From: Onchocerca lupi
Taxonomy: Eukaryota; Nematoda; Chromadorea; Rhabditida; Onchocercidae
Length of the DNA: 64,000 nt
Assembly: GCA_028564675.1 (NCBI GenBank)
Contig: JAOVVO010000161.1
Location: forward strand, 62,001 to 126,000
Reading direction: 5' to 3'
Shown: piece by piece, positions 1 through 13,700 of the stretch
How positions within the stretch are numbered: the first letter of the stretch is position 1
Layout of the letters: every line of letters starts with the position of its first letter
The notes under the pieces: model-generated
Seen by the model: only the letters and a program-made list of their open reading frames with translations
The model's database searches: none
What the model was told of the DNA's origin: nothing
Translations under genes and position numbers: made by a program

Positions 1-3000
1 TTGTCGCAGCTATTTCCCATAATTTACCTTCTCTAACCATTTTTTAAAATACCTTTATCTTGCGTTTTTTTGTTATTCGTTTTTAGAAGCAAGATGATAA
101 TTTATCGCTTGAACATTAAAACTAGTATATAAATAAAATGATGAATTTTTGACCAAAGTTAAGCTTAGCTAAAAGACACTTTCGCAGTATGATAATGATA
201 TACTGAAGCTCCAATTTGTTCGAGCATAATTCTAGCTAATTGTTGTTGTTACAAAATTATGTTGTGTATACTTTCTAATAGGAATTTCTTGTCTTTTTTT
301 AATGCTAATTTTGTTACTTCGAGCTTAATTGTGCTTATCAAACAAAAAAAACTTGCACAGATTATTTGATTTATTTCCTTCCTCCATCTCCTGCATATTT
401 GTACTTTGATTTTTATAAGCCTAAATTTGATTTGAAGTCATAAACATTTTAATCTTACATTTCTTGCAATATTTGTGTATTGTATAGAATGTTCATTATA
501 GAACTGCTTTTTTTATCTAAAACAATACTACATCATGATCAAATCATTAGTAATTTAAGCTTTATTAAATCGTTGAAATTGTTGCATTTGATCTGTGTTT
601 TACGATATGTTTCCAATGTCTTTTCTGATTGTATCTATCAGTTGTGCGATGGCATTTGCATGATAAATTTGATATTTCTATGTCATCAATATTGTTTAAT
701 ATCTGTTTTTTTTTTCTCTTCTTTTTACTGCCTCATTTTGAAATCTTTCAAAAATATATTTCCTTTCCTTCCTTTTTTTCATCTGTTCTGCACTTCCATG
801 TCAGAAGTAATTTTGCTTAATTTCTTTCTCCTTTCCCAAATATTTCTAGCACTTTTTGCGGCAAAAACGATAAAATTCTGTAAACAACTATTTTTTTTCT
901 GATATTTTAGACAAGAAAGAAGAAAAGTTAGAACAGTTGGAAATTTGCGATCAGGAAATATCCTCAAAGACTGAAATTTAAATCGAAGTTGAGGATGTGA
1001 TTTCCTGGGAATAATTTTGTGCATTGTTGTTATCACTTTTCCAATGTTTGTTACTTATTTGAAGGTGCTTTTCTCACATTACTGAAAATTGAGTCATTTT
1101 TTACTATTTTGCAATTTCAACAACTGTGCCGCTATTTGAAACACTGCTGCTATCAGAATTATCATCCCAATTAACTCATTTTACCTTTTACTCGAAGTTA
1201 CTTAAGATGCTTGTTGAACTGAAATTAATTGTAATTTAACTGCACTCTCACAATTACTCATATATAGGAAATTTGGAGCGAAAATTCATTTTTCGATTTT
1301 CCATTCAATTGCGGTGATTTTTTGATTCTCTAACCTTAATCTTATTTTTATGAAAGTCAAATCAATAAATCTAAATCAATATCACAAGTAGGTGAGAATG
1401 CAAAATTCCAACTATTTTAATTATGAAGTTGTAAATGTTTTTTATTGGTTTCTGTTTTTGTTCGTATATTTTTTCAAATGTTCAAAATTCTTTCCATACA
1501 GTGATTTTTGTTCGGAAAAAAAAAATTCCTTCACCGATTGAATCTTAAAACTTTATCGCTCTTGGCCTTTCAACTAAGGACCATCAGATTGTTACGTAGA
1601 AGTTACAAGGATTCTTAAAGTGCTTTCATCTTCTGAAATTTTCCGGTAAAGAAGCATTTCACGTCATCTCACGATCTGAACTATATCCGGCATGAAATAA
1701 TCTTTGAATTCGCCTAATTCATACTTCAGGGAGAACTTTGTTGACAACAGTTACTTATATTTAAAACTAATTTTGATGAAAAACACATTGGGCCTGAGAT
1801 TTTAGTTATTTGAATACGTTTGAGAAATGCATAGCTTTGAATATTCCCGCAAACAAATCAAAGCAAACGAACATTTTATTTTATCTTTTTAAAATGTTAA
1901 CATAATGCATTCCAAACTTTGATCTCGCCTTATATGATAAGTGATTACAAGTTTGATTCTAAATTGATATATTTTTAGCGATTGACCAAATGGTTTATTA
2001 CAATTATGTGAAAACACGCTACGCCAACGTAATATCCATAAAATCAAACGTGTCAGAAATCTTCAAATATATGTTAAAGAATGTATAGGTGTGTGTGTGT
2101 GTTTATTTATGTATGTGAATGATGAAATTGACTTGAATTCTTTGATCTTCTTTGATCAATTCTATTCATCATCATCTCGAAAGGCTTCTTGATGCTATTC
2201 GAGAATGGAGAAGGGAAGTGCACTGGGTGAGCCAAGGATCAGATTGGCCAAGTTATAAGCATATATTCTGATTTCATTTTAAGAATTCAGAATTAATGAA
2301 TTATTTAGCACTGAAAGCAAATTCATACCTATTTATAATTGCTAAAAATATTCAATGTAACAACATATTCTGCTGCTTGCAATTCTGCAATTCTGCAATT
2401 TTGCAGTTATTGAACAATTTACTAAGCATGACATTTCAAGGTATTCATTCTATTTCAATTGGGTCACCAATAAGGCTGTATCGTTTTGTTCATATCATTC
2501 GTATTTATTATTATTGTGTTGCCATTTCCGCCCAAATATGAGCGGATATATGTATTGCTGCGGGGTTATTGCTATTTATCAATTTATCAATCATCACACT
2601 GATCATATCATTCTTTGACATAAATATATTTTAATCTAATATCATCATCATTCTCCTTTCATCTTTTCTCTTCTTTTCCTCTTTCTCTTCTCCTTCTCTT
2701 TTGTTATTCTATAATTATCTATCTTATCATTTACCTTTTATAATTTTATTCTACCCTATTTTGTTATTATTACCAGTTCATAATTAATTCAATTTTCAAC
2801 TTCTATTATCGTCTATTTAATAATTCAATTTCTTAAATGTTTCTATCGTGTTGGATACTTTGCCTACTTATTTTCCTCATTTATCATACTTGTTTATCAT
2901 TTTTAATCAGCAATAACTTTGAAAATGCACATGCTTAGAAACCAGAAGTCAGCTGATCCTAATAATTAATTCAGTTGAATTGCTTGTGCGGATTAAATTT

Positions 3001-6000
3001 ATCACCTGAACAATTTTTATGAGCCATTTTGCCAAGACTTCTGCAAAACTTTTCAGAATTATTCTTCCAAAGTATATCATGTTAAATTTTAAATGAAAGA
3101 GAATTGGATGACCTCTTTTGTCACATTCTTGTCCATCTTTCATGAAAACTATCGAATTGAAGCAATTCTTGGAAATTTTTCTTGCCCATTTCATTGACAT
3201 GTTTTAAAAATAAATCCATTTTTCAACTATGTTTGAAAGCTGATCAATTTCAATAGCTCTATAAGAACAAAATTAAAATTCATTTAACCCTTGACAATCA
3301 AATTGAATGGTTCGAATTATTAATTTTGGAAGGAATATTTTCTCAAATTATCTGAAATACACAACAAAATTTCTCTTCGTTCCATAAATTGAATTTGCAA
3401 TTTTTGAAAAATATAACAGATTGTTTTACAACCAAAAGCGAAAGAATTTCTTACTCAATTTCTTGACTTTTTTTTTTCAATGAAATTCAAACAATTCTGA
3501 TGATCGATGATAGAACGAAATTCTCGTTCTATCTTTGATACCTATCAAAACACCAATATTGAAACGGTTGATGTCTGAATTTTTTTCTTCATTCTATTAA
3601 AGCTTATGCAAGCGAAATAGTTATTCTGTTTGCCTTGTCCTTTTTATCATATCAATTGATAAATTCCCCTTACTATTCCTTCTCTTTTCATTTCACTTGT
3701 TGATTGTCATCTAACTCTATAAAATGTTTCGTTTATCGAATAATAAGCCAAATGTGTGGTTGGCCATTTGCGTTCTAAAAAATGAAATACATATATATCT
3801 CTTTTTCTGCAATATCGATCAACAAATTTGCTCTCTTCTTTTTTTGAAATTTCACTTAAGCTCTTTTTTTTTGCGATCTTTCATTAATCCATGCATTTCT
3901 GCAATTAATTATCCATCTTATTCACATCAAATAAACAAACGGATTTTACTTCAAATATTTGGCGATGCAAAGATGCAAAGCATGCATGCATAATGTTTGT
4001 GTGTGCATGTGCATTTGCATGTATGTGTATGTTCATGTGTATGTTGTATTGATATGAGGAAGCAGTAATAAAGTTGATGAACTTGCAGTTCATTAATTGA
4101 AAAATCAGAAAGGAATAAAGTTTGCAAGAAAATGTCACCTTTGACATCTTTCTGCCAGACGATTATTCGAAGAGTTATGATGGTACTTGTCGCAACTAGT
4201 ACTGAATCATTGAATAACAACTGTTGCTAATCCTTAAATCCTTTCCCCACTTTTTATGAACTCATTTTCGAAATAAATGTGAAAAAAATTGATGAAATAA
4301 GAGTAGGAGAAGAGAACAACATCGAAGTTGAAAACAACAATTATCGTACGGAAATGTCGTTGTTTACGTCTTTTTTTCTGCAATTAGAGTTTAATTTAAT
4401 TCTTGAACACTCATTGCAGTATGACACGATCAGGCCATATTTATTGCGATAACGTGAATACATATTCCTGAGATCATCAAATAGGTCAAGAGCCAAGAGC
4501 TGCATATTAATTAGCTAAGATTTGGTAGTCTAAACACTGATAATTTTATCCGTGAACGCATTAAATGCTTTAAATATAAATAATCCATGTGTTCTTATAT
4601 CGATCCTTTGCACCGAATGACCGGAAGTGTTATCGGTCATTTCTATCTTAACCTTTGTTAATAAACTGCAATTTTCCGTATGACACTTTTGTGATGTGTG
4701 AAAATGTAGTACTTATGCACTCATTTCAAAGAATCATTTTATCAGATTTAAAAATTCCATTATTGCGATGCCCGAGGGTTCGTTCATTCTTTTCTCACTA
4801 AAATTTCTCTTGCATTTCATTTAATTTGAAACTTTCATTAAATCATGAATTGATAGCATTTATAATTAGAACGAATAAAAATTTATCACTTCGTAAGTGG
4901 CAATAAATCTATGATTTGTCTAAATTTTAGCTTTTTGAAATTTCAATTTTTTAATTTGAAACATTTAGTCTTCATTGATCTTGACAACGATTAATGAAGA
5001 TGCTAATCTTTATTTTGCAATTTGATATGTTTTCAAAATACGATAGTAGATATGAGCGTTTACAAGTGCAGCAATATAAATGAATTCGCAATATGAATCT
5101 AATCCTTATTCAACAAATCGATTAAAAGTCGATGAAAAGTTGAAATTCTCGACTTTTTTGCTCGTCTTAGAAGAGACATGTAATCCTAAAAGACTCGTAA
5201 AAGATGGCAAATTTGCTTCCTTCTTTTTTTTTTTTTATATTAATTTGCAGTTGTTAATTTTTATTTGAATTTTTGATCATTTCCGTCAATGATGGAAAAG
5301 TTAATCATTATAATGAAAATTTTCATGTCTTACATTATTCATTGAAACTTTTGTAATGATTTTTCAAAAGTCTCAGAATAAATGAAATTGGAACGACATC
5401 TTCAATACTTAGCATTAGAAAGTTTGTACCTTATGTCATTACTTAGTTGTATTCAACTAATTAAAATTAGAAGTAAGAAATCTTCAATAATGCAGGAGAA
5501 GAATGATTAATTCCGACAATTAAACGGCCGTAAATTTTTCATTATTATTTCAAAGTAATCTTAATTTTGTTTTGCGTGCACTATCATATATTGTTTCTCT
5601 TTTCTTATTTCACTAATAACTGAAATTTATGTAGAACGTAACGAATTATACATAACGAATTATATTTCTTTTGTTTCTCAAGTATTTATAATTTCTTCAA
5701 AGAAACATGGGAAATATAACTTTTTTGTTTCGGGAAAAATGAAATAATCATTAAATTAAAATTAAAATCAACATTTCTGTATATTAAAATCAAGAGAATT
5801 CCTTGATAATTTTTATGAGACTTGCTTAAAGTCAGAGATTTTTAGTAAAATATAGCATGAGATTATTTTTTTTCTGTGGAAGCGATACATTTGCATAGAT
5901 GCAATTTTATATTCTCATTGCTGAATTAAATTATTGTCGAAATCACGCAAAAAAAAAGTTTAATTTTATAACCATTAGGGTGACTTCTTCTTTTAGGGGA

Positions 6001-7780
6001 AATAAACTTTCCAATCGGATGATTTCAAAAGAAAAAAAAGAAAAAAAATAGAATTTTCAGGAAAATAAATGAACTACTTTGAATGTATTCAGAGAATTTT
6101 AAAATGACGGCAAGCTTAGTAGCTTATTTTCTTTTAATATCAAAAAGATTAATAGCTTGTTTTTGGAGAGCAATGAGAGAAAAGGCTTCTTCTTATTCCA
6201 TTATTTCAAAATTTGCATGAAACTGAATATCAATCTTATTTCATATTTTGCTGTGTGTTCATTATTCAAATTTCTTCATGATATCATCATTGTTAATCTT
6301 TTCCTAAAAAATTTGTTTCCGGTTTTCTAGCGTTTGATATTTATTTTAATACATCATTGGATGAATAAACGTTTAAAAGTTATGTCGCAAGAAATAAACT
6401 TTCCGGCAGAAGTGCTCATTCCACTTTTAACTTTCAACAGAGACATTTCCGATTCCTTTTTGTAGATTTAAAAATTCACTTATTTCAGTTGTGCGTTTTC
6501 TATCAAAAGACCAGCTAGATTTGCTTGCTTTTTGTTTTATATTTCATTAAAAATACTTAATTAAATTAATTTCATTGAATATCACCATGTTAATTCTCAT
6601 TTATGGGAAAACTTAAATTAATAATTCCACAGCAAAAGCCTCTTTTTCACCGGTTTAATAACCGATTATCGATTTGGGTAGCAATGGTTTGCTACACAAG
6701 CATTAGCAAATCGGAAGATGAGAGAATAAAGGCTCTTTGTATCAGACTAAAGAATGAGATATGGATAAATGATTCATTTGACTGAGAAATATTACAAATT
6801 TCTATTATACTTTGTGGGACAGAATTTGAGTATCATATTTTGGGACATTTATTAATTAATTAATTCTTTTTTTTAATGCCAAAAGATATATCTTATTTGA
6901 AATAATTAGGCCAAAAGAGATAATTTATCGTAATATGCAAATCTTAAATATGTATCTTTCCCTTCTTTCTTCTCTGATAACTTCATACTTTGAATAATTA
7001 TAGCAAAAAGCTTAATTATACATTAGATTATCACTCCACGTAGCACCTTTTCGTAAACTTCTTCTTCAATCAGTGATGAAATGAAAATTTAAATCAGGAA
7101 GAAAATGATGTATTCGAAGAATTTTGTAGAAAGAAGATTTACTTCTGCACACGTTCAGTTCATAATAAATTATCATTCTGAAATTGATTTCTTCTCGTAA
7201 ACTTTGCTACGCACTCATTTTCTATTCCTTCCACAAAAATTGACCGTTTTAAAATTATTATCAACCATTTCAACGAATTATTAACTGTGAAATAAATAAA
7301 ACCGAATGTTAGCTTTTTATCATAAGGAAAATCTTTATCGTATTTTGAAATGATCAGTTATTTTTTCATTTGTAATTGATCAGTTTTGAAAAAATTCGTT
7401 ATTAATAAAAAAAATTTTCCAGCATATCTTATGAAATGAATCTGATAGCTTTCAATTCACTTTTTATTCAAATTTACCAAATTTTGAATATTATCAGAAT
7501 ATCTTTTGCAAAATAATCCAATTGTTCTATCAAATGATTCGTATTCTCATGATAAAAGAAAATTACCGAAAGATTTTGATTTTTTGACAGTGATAAACTT
7601 GGTTTGATATTATACAACATTTTTTATATCATCTATTTCGCTACCACAACTATATTTCATCTGTTTATTTCTATTTTTCTACTTTGTTTGTTCATTACCC
7701 GAAAATATGCTTTTTTCTTTTTTTTTTTTTTTTTATTTTTAGCGTTAACTGTCTTAAATTCAATACTGAGCAATTTATAG
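1..7780. other. AT-rich gene-poor region
   Basis: I find no supportable coding exon in this stretch. Open frames here are short, rich in F/I/L/K/N and unlike any family I know. It holds A/T homopolymers, a short GT run near 2090-2103, a TGCA/TGTATG-rich patch at about 3964-4050, and one copy of a dispersed repeat near 6690-6780. The S6 kinase downstream begins at 7781 with an internal exon, so its first coding exon and promoter must lie here or further upstream. I could not identify them. Confidence 0.6.
6690..6780 (+). repeat. Dispersed short repeat, copy 1
   Basis: About 90 bp that shares a nearly identical core (GATGAGAGAATAAAGG followed by CTTTGT, then GATATG and AATGATTCA) with 13930-14000, in the same orientation. 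It accounts for the 60-codon open frame at 6603-6785, which is therefore not a gene. The class of element is unknown. Confidence 0.7.
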
Positions 7781-10700
7781 GATCGAGAACGAATTTTGAA
7801 GAGAAAAATTAATTTTGTTTATTGGGATATGCCATTAGCTCCGTGCGATATTCCTTGGGATAACAACAATCTTGTTCGTAAAACAAATAACATTGAAGAC
7901 GTAAGTTCAAATTTTTGCAGAATAAATTGTTTTGTACTTTTTACGCAGAACTCAATAATTAGGTTGAGCCAACCAATTACTTCTTTATTTATTTCATTCG
8001 TTATGTAGCATGAGAACATAACATACTTGGAACTAAAATTCCTTAACATTTGCTATATAAATGATTTATAATGTGATGTTTTTTCAGAAACTTTCCCGTT
8101 TCCTTCAATTTATCAATTCTCTTCATCAAATTTGACATTTCTTCCTTCCTGATTTTGAAATAACAAAAAATGAATCACTCTTGCATGATTGCTTTTGTTG
8201 AAAGATATCATTCAAATATTGTCGTGAAATTTATTTACAATATGAATAATCATCCTTACTTCAAATGTCCATCTGACGGAAGATAGTATCCAAACTCGAT
8301 ATTTCATGAATAATGATATTAAGAAGCAATGAAATATATGTTCCAGCAAATTTAAGTAAACGATAAAGAAGCTGTTATTTTCACTAAGAAGAAAAAATAA
8401 TAATAATAATTGTCGTTTATAGACGAATATCGAAAATACAATCGATAGCTTGAAGGCCCTTTATTTATGGAGAGTAGGATGAAGTTGGAAACTAATAAAG
8501 TTTGATAAAAAACTAAGTTGAATCGCATTGCTTGCCGGAATAAGAAAAATAGATTCAATACTGATCAAATGACGATCAGAGCAAAGGATTCAATGTCCCA
8601 TTTATCGAATACCAATCGGAGCCAGAAATTGAATTTCTCGCTTAGATTATAATTCTTGCACAACTTGCAATATGTTAAACATAATGTAAAGGTCAAATGC
8701 TTGTTTATATCAGGATATTTGTATAATACAAAGATTTTTGATTATTTCTTTATATCTAAATTCTAAAAAAAGAAAAAAATACTTCGATTTTTCTGAAAAT
8801 AATTAGATAAATTAAATTATCCAGAATTAGTGTGTTAATAATTGAATTGACTTCTTGTTGGCAAAATATTCTCGATTCCTCCTGATTTCTAGTATTATTG
8901 CCATTATGACATGACTTGCCATGTCAATATCAGTTGATCGAACGGTATCGATCGAATAATTTGTTATTTTAATCAACGATGTGAATTAATAATCGATGAA
9001 AAGGATGATGTGGCTTGAAGAACTAAAACTACTTCATTTCACATTTCAATACATTCTAAAGTAACTGCAAGTTTCCATCCAGGCGTATTTCTTCTTGCAT
9101 GCAAGAGGAAATGTCGTTCATTACAAATGTTTGAGCAAACTTGAAAATGGCCATCATTAAATTCATTCGATTAGTCTGTTCAAGTATTTGAAAATTAATT
9201 AACTCATGTGACAGAGAGCTGCAATTCTTACCATTTTACTTTTTTTTTTAATTTACATATTGAAACTGATTAGATTAATATGGAATAAATGTTTACTTAT
9301 CGATCATTTCATGCTAGTTATTTTTCTAGCTTTATTGATTGATTATTTCAAACGTTTTGAGTCATACTTGAGTTGCATTACTTTAATGTTTATTAAGTTT
9401 AACATTGTCAACAAAGTTGTTTATTCTGTATTACTAATATATTACAAAGAAGAAATTTTGCAGCATTATTCATCGGAGAACGATTCAGATGTATCATTGT
9501 CAACAACAGGTGATACTATTGCGGCTAGCACTATTGCTGCTACCAAAACCGCCGCGACAAAAGTAGCAACAATGACATCCGAAATTGAAATTACTGAAAT
9601 CGCAAAAGAAGGCGAAAAAGCCGATCCATCACAATTCGAGCTATTATCTATGATTGGACAAGTAAGTATGCATTTCTGTTAGGTGAAATTTACTAAAACA
9701 TGCCATTAATCAATTCTTTACTGATTGCATTTAAGGGAATTGAAAGAATTGAATAATTTTGAATACATTCCATATCATTTTGATTTTATCTCATTCTTTC
9801 ATATGTAGTATTTTGATTCATCGAAATTTGAACTCAAATATTCTCGAATACTTATTTCATCCATGCGCACTATCTGTCTGGTTGTAATTCGGATGAGATG
9901 GAGGTACATCATCTCTAGACTGATCACAGCTCTAAACTAAGGAAAAGGTCATCGTTTCCTAATGATCGTCAAAGATTTGATTGTTACTGCTTAACTGTCA
10001 AATGAATGAAATGGAACATTTGATAGTTGACACATTAAAAACTCATTTAATTGATTGATTTATTTGATTACACGTATAATATATTTGGGTACACATCATT
10101 AAGGGTTCATTTGGCAAAGTATTGCTTGTGAAGAAGACACGTGGACGAGATGCTGGACAACTATTTGCTATGAAAATTTTGAAGAAAGCTACTCTGAGAG
10201 GTATTTTTAAGTCTTTCAATTTTTTTTCCTTTTTTAAATTGATACCTTTTCTGCGAAAGTGATAGTGAAATTTTAAAACAAATCTCATTAAAAGAAATAC
10301 AATGTAAATAGGATGATGATATGCACGAGAAAGTGAACAGTAATATTAATTGATATTAATTCAAAAAAAAAAAAAAAAAAAAAAAAAGATGGTTTCTGAT
10401 TAGTTTTGAATTGAAATTATTGATATTTATCATAGTACATGATCGACATCGTACAAAAGCGGAAAGAAATATCTTGGCTCGTTTTCATCATCCATTCATT
10501 GTTCGACTTCATTATGGTAAAAAAGTTTGATCACATAAAATTACATCATAAAGTTTTTCTCAACGAAAAAAAAAAGAATTGGAGTTTAATCAATACAGAA
10601 AATAATTTTTTCTCTCTCTTTTCTTCTGCATTTTGTTTAATTTTTTCCTCTTTTTCTTTTTTCCGTTTTTTTTTTTTTTTTAAATTATCTTCTCGAAAAT

Positions 10701-13700
10701 AGATAAATGTTTAATTGAATCTGCTCCTTTATTACAGCATTTCAAACCGAAGGAAAGCTATATCTAATTCTTGATTTCTTACCTGGCGGAGATCTTTTCA
10801 ATCGCCTTTCTAAAGAAGTTGGTTTCTATCCTTTTCCAAAAGAATTTTTTTTTTCAACTATTGCTTTTCTAAATTATTGCTTTTTTTTATTATTGCTTTT
10901 CTAAAACTTTTCTAAATTAAAGTTCGAATCAAACATTAAAATTCGGTTTCTTTTCTTTTGAACTTTAAAATATTAATGGAAAATAATGCATAGATAAATG
11001 AATAATTTATTGATTGGCATGATGACACCTTAAACTTATAGTCCAACATTTGTTTACGTCATCGCTAGTGAAATAGTTGAAAAGGAGGCTTCATTACAAT
11101 GAATTCAATTTATGTCATTCAATCGACAAATTTCAAATTGTCCTTTTCGTCATTTTCTCTTTGCTTATTTTGTTTTGTGAACTTTCTTACTTTTTTTACA
11201 TGTCATCCAATTTTGTTTTTTTCAATCAGTTATTGAAGAAAATTCATTCTTCAGATTATGTTCACCGAAGATGATGTCAAATTCTATCTAGCAGAAATTA
11301 CTTTAGCTCTTGGACATTTGCATTCATTAGGTATCGCATACAGGGATTTGAAGCCAGAAAAGTAAATTGATTAATTATTTTGAACTTAAAATTCTCATCT
11401 TAAAAAAAAAAGACTAATTTATTTAACAAGTTTTTGATCTATTTCTTAATATGAAACATTTTTTACTATTTCGCAATTCCAAAAAATCGTTCCTCTTAAT
11501 TCCTAAAATTTTATTTCATTAATTCTTATTCCTCGATTAATTTACAAAAAATCTAAATTTAAACTTTCTGCTTTTCTTTAGAAAAATTTCTTCTTGAATA
11601 AACTACAAGTTTTGGTTTATTTTTTTTTTTTTGTTTTCACAGATCATTGAGATGTGCACAGTATGATGCCTTGCATAAAGTTTTTCAAAATTGTCTCATA
11701 ACAAAATTTACAGACTTTACTTGTCTTCCCAGATAATGAAAAGTTAATTTTCTGAAAATATTGATATTTTTGTTTATCAATTTTTACAATGTGTTTATGA
11801 TAGATTGCTTATTTTCAGTATTTTGCTAGATGCTGACGGACATATCAATCTTACGGATTTCGGACTATCCAAAGAATCTATTGAAAAAAATGGGAAAACG
11901 TATAGTTTTTGTGGTACTGTGGAATATATGGCACCGGAAGTGGTTAGTCGACGTGGACATACAGTTGCCGCCGATTGGTGGAGTCTCGGTGTTCTCATGG
12001 TAGTATATTTTGTTACATTTCAACATTCATATTTGAAAGTTTGTAAAATTTTTCATAAAACGTCCTACCTGAAGAATTTAAAAATTTCAAGTTAATACTA
12101 ACTTGAAGAATTCATTTAAATTTTTGGCATAAATCCGTATATACAATAAATGATGTATAGATATAGATATATACAATAGATGATGATGATATCTATTGAG
12201 TTGAAGTCATGTTTCCATTTTTAGTATGAAATGCTAACTGGTTATCTTCCGTTTCATGGTAGTAGTCGTAAGGAAACAATGTCAATGATTCTCAGGTAAG
12301 ATATATTCTTCAAAGAGATATTTTCGAAAATTTTAAAATTTGATGAAAGATTCAATGCTACCTGAGACTGCACTATCGATTATTTGCCATACAAAATTTC
12401 TGTTTTATTTTTCCATTATCGATTCTATTATTCTCATGAAAATGATAAATTACAGGGCAAAATTAGCGATGCCACAATCATTATCAATTGGAGCACAACA
12501 ATTATTGAGAGCGCTCTTCAAACGCAATCCGGCAAATCGTTTAGGCTGTTCAGCTGATGATGTAAAACAGATCAAATCACATGAATTCTTTGATACAATT
12601 AATTGGGAAAAATTGTACAATCGAGAAGTGCAACCACCATTTAGACCGTTATGTACTCCAAGTAATCATACACGCTGTTTTGATTCGGAATTCACGAAAA
12701 AAACACCTAATGGTTAGTTTTTCCGTATATTTTAGACGTCATTTTTTTCGGAGTTGGATTCGCTGAGAACATTCATTTAAATATGCCCACAAATTTATAT
12801 TTTTTGCTTAGAATACTGAAATTCTGTGATGAAAGGTTTCATCCATTCAAAAATCAAATTTTAAAGACGATGCCATTAATTAATAAAAAACTTTGCAGAC
12901 TCACCTGCTTTACCACCTTCAGCAGCTACGCACGAATTATTTCGCGGATTCAGTTACGTTGCTCCCTCTATTCTCTCCAATCAAAAACCTAATTCTTCCG
13001 TTAATATCGTCACTTCACACCTGCAGGGAGTCGAGAAAACATATATTTTCGATGAATACATCTTTAGTGAAGTTAGCAAATGATTTTTAAAATCAAAAGT
13101 CATACAAAAATGAAATTATATTCATGATTTTTTTAAAGAGATTCATTATTTTGCAGCTGACCAATTTTTGTTATTCAAAACAATCAGTTTATTTTATTCG
13201 CAGTTTTTTTGAGTTTAGTAATTCGTAGATGACACTGTTTAAAATTTGCTAGAGAATAATTTAATTCGAATCGATGTTTCAATATGTGAAATGTTATTAA
13301 AGTAGTGAAAAAACTTCTTGTATTGCCTAAGACAGAGATTAGAGCAATCAACAAAACTGCCACATTGGAATGAATATTTTGCAGAATCTTGGAATGGGCG
13401 CATTTTCAATCTGTAAAAAATGTGTACACAGGAAATCAGGTGTTGAATTTGCTGTAAAGGTATATATTTTTATTCCTTCATTTTTCTGGTTTTATTTTGT
13501 TCAGTTTGAAATTTGCTAAATTTATTTTAAATTTCGTGTAACATTTTATCGATGCATGAAAAAAATTGGTGTGCAAAAAAAAAATTAGTACAAAGTTAAA
13601 GTGCAAATAATAACTTTTCACAAAACTATCATCAGATTGTTGATGAAGATTTTAATATTTCATTTGCATAAACAAAATAATTCATCTTGTATTGAATTTA

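Noticed and set aside
6603..6785. 60-codon open frame starting MGKLKL
   Set aside because: Much of it is the dispersed repeat also found at 13930-14000, and no family resemblance was seen.
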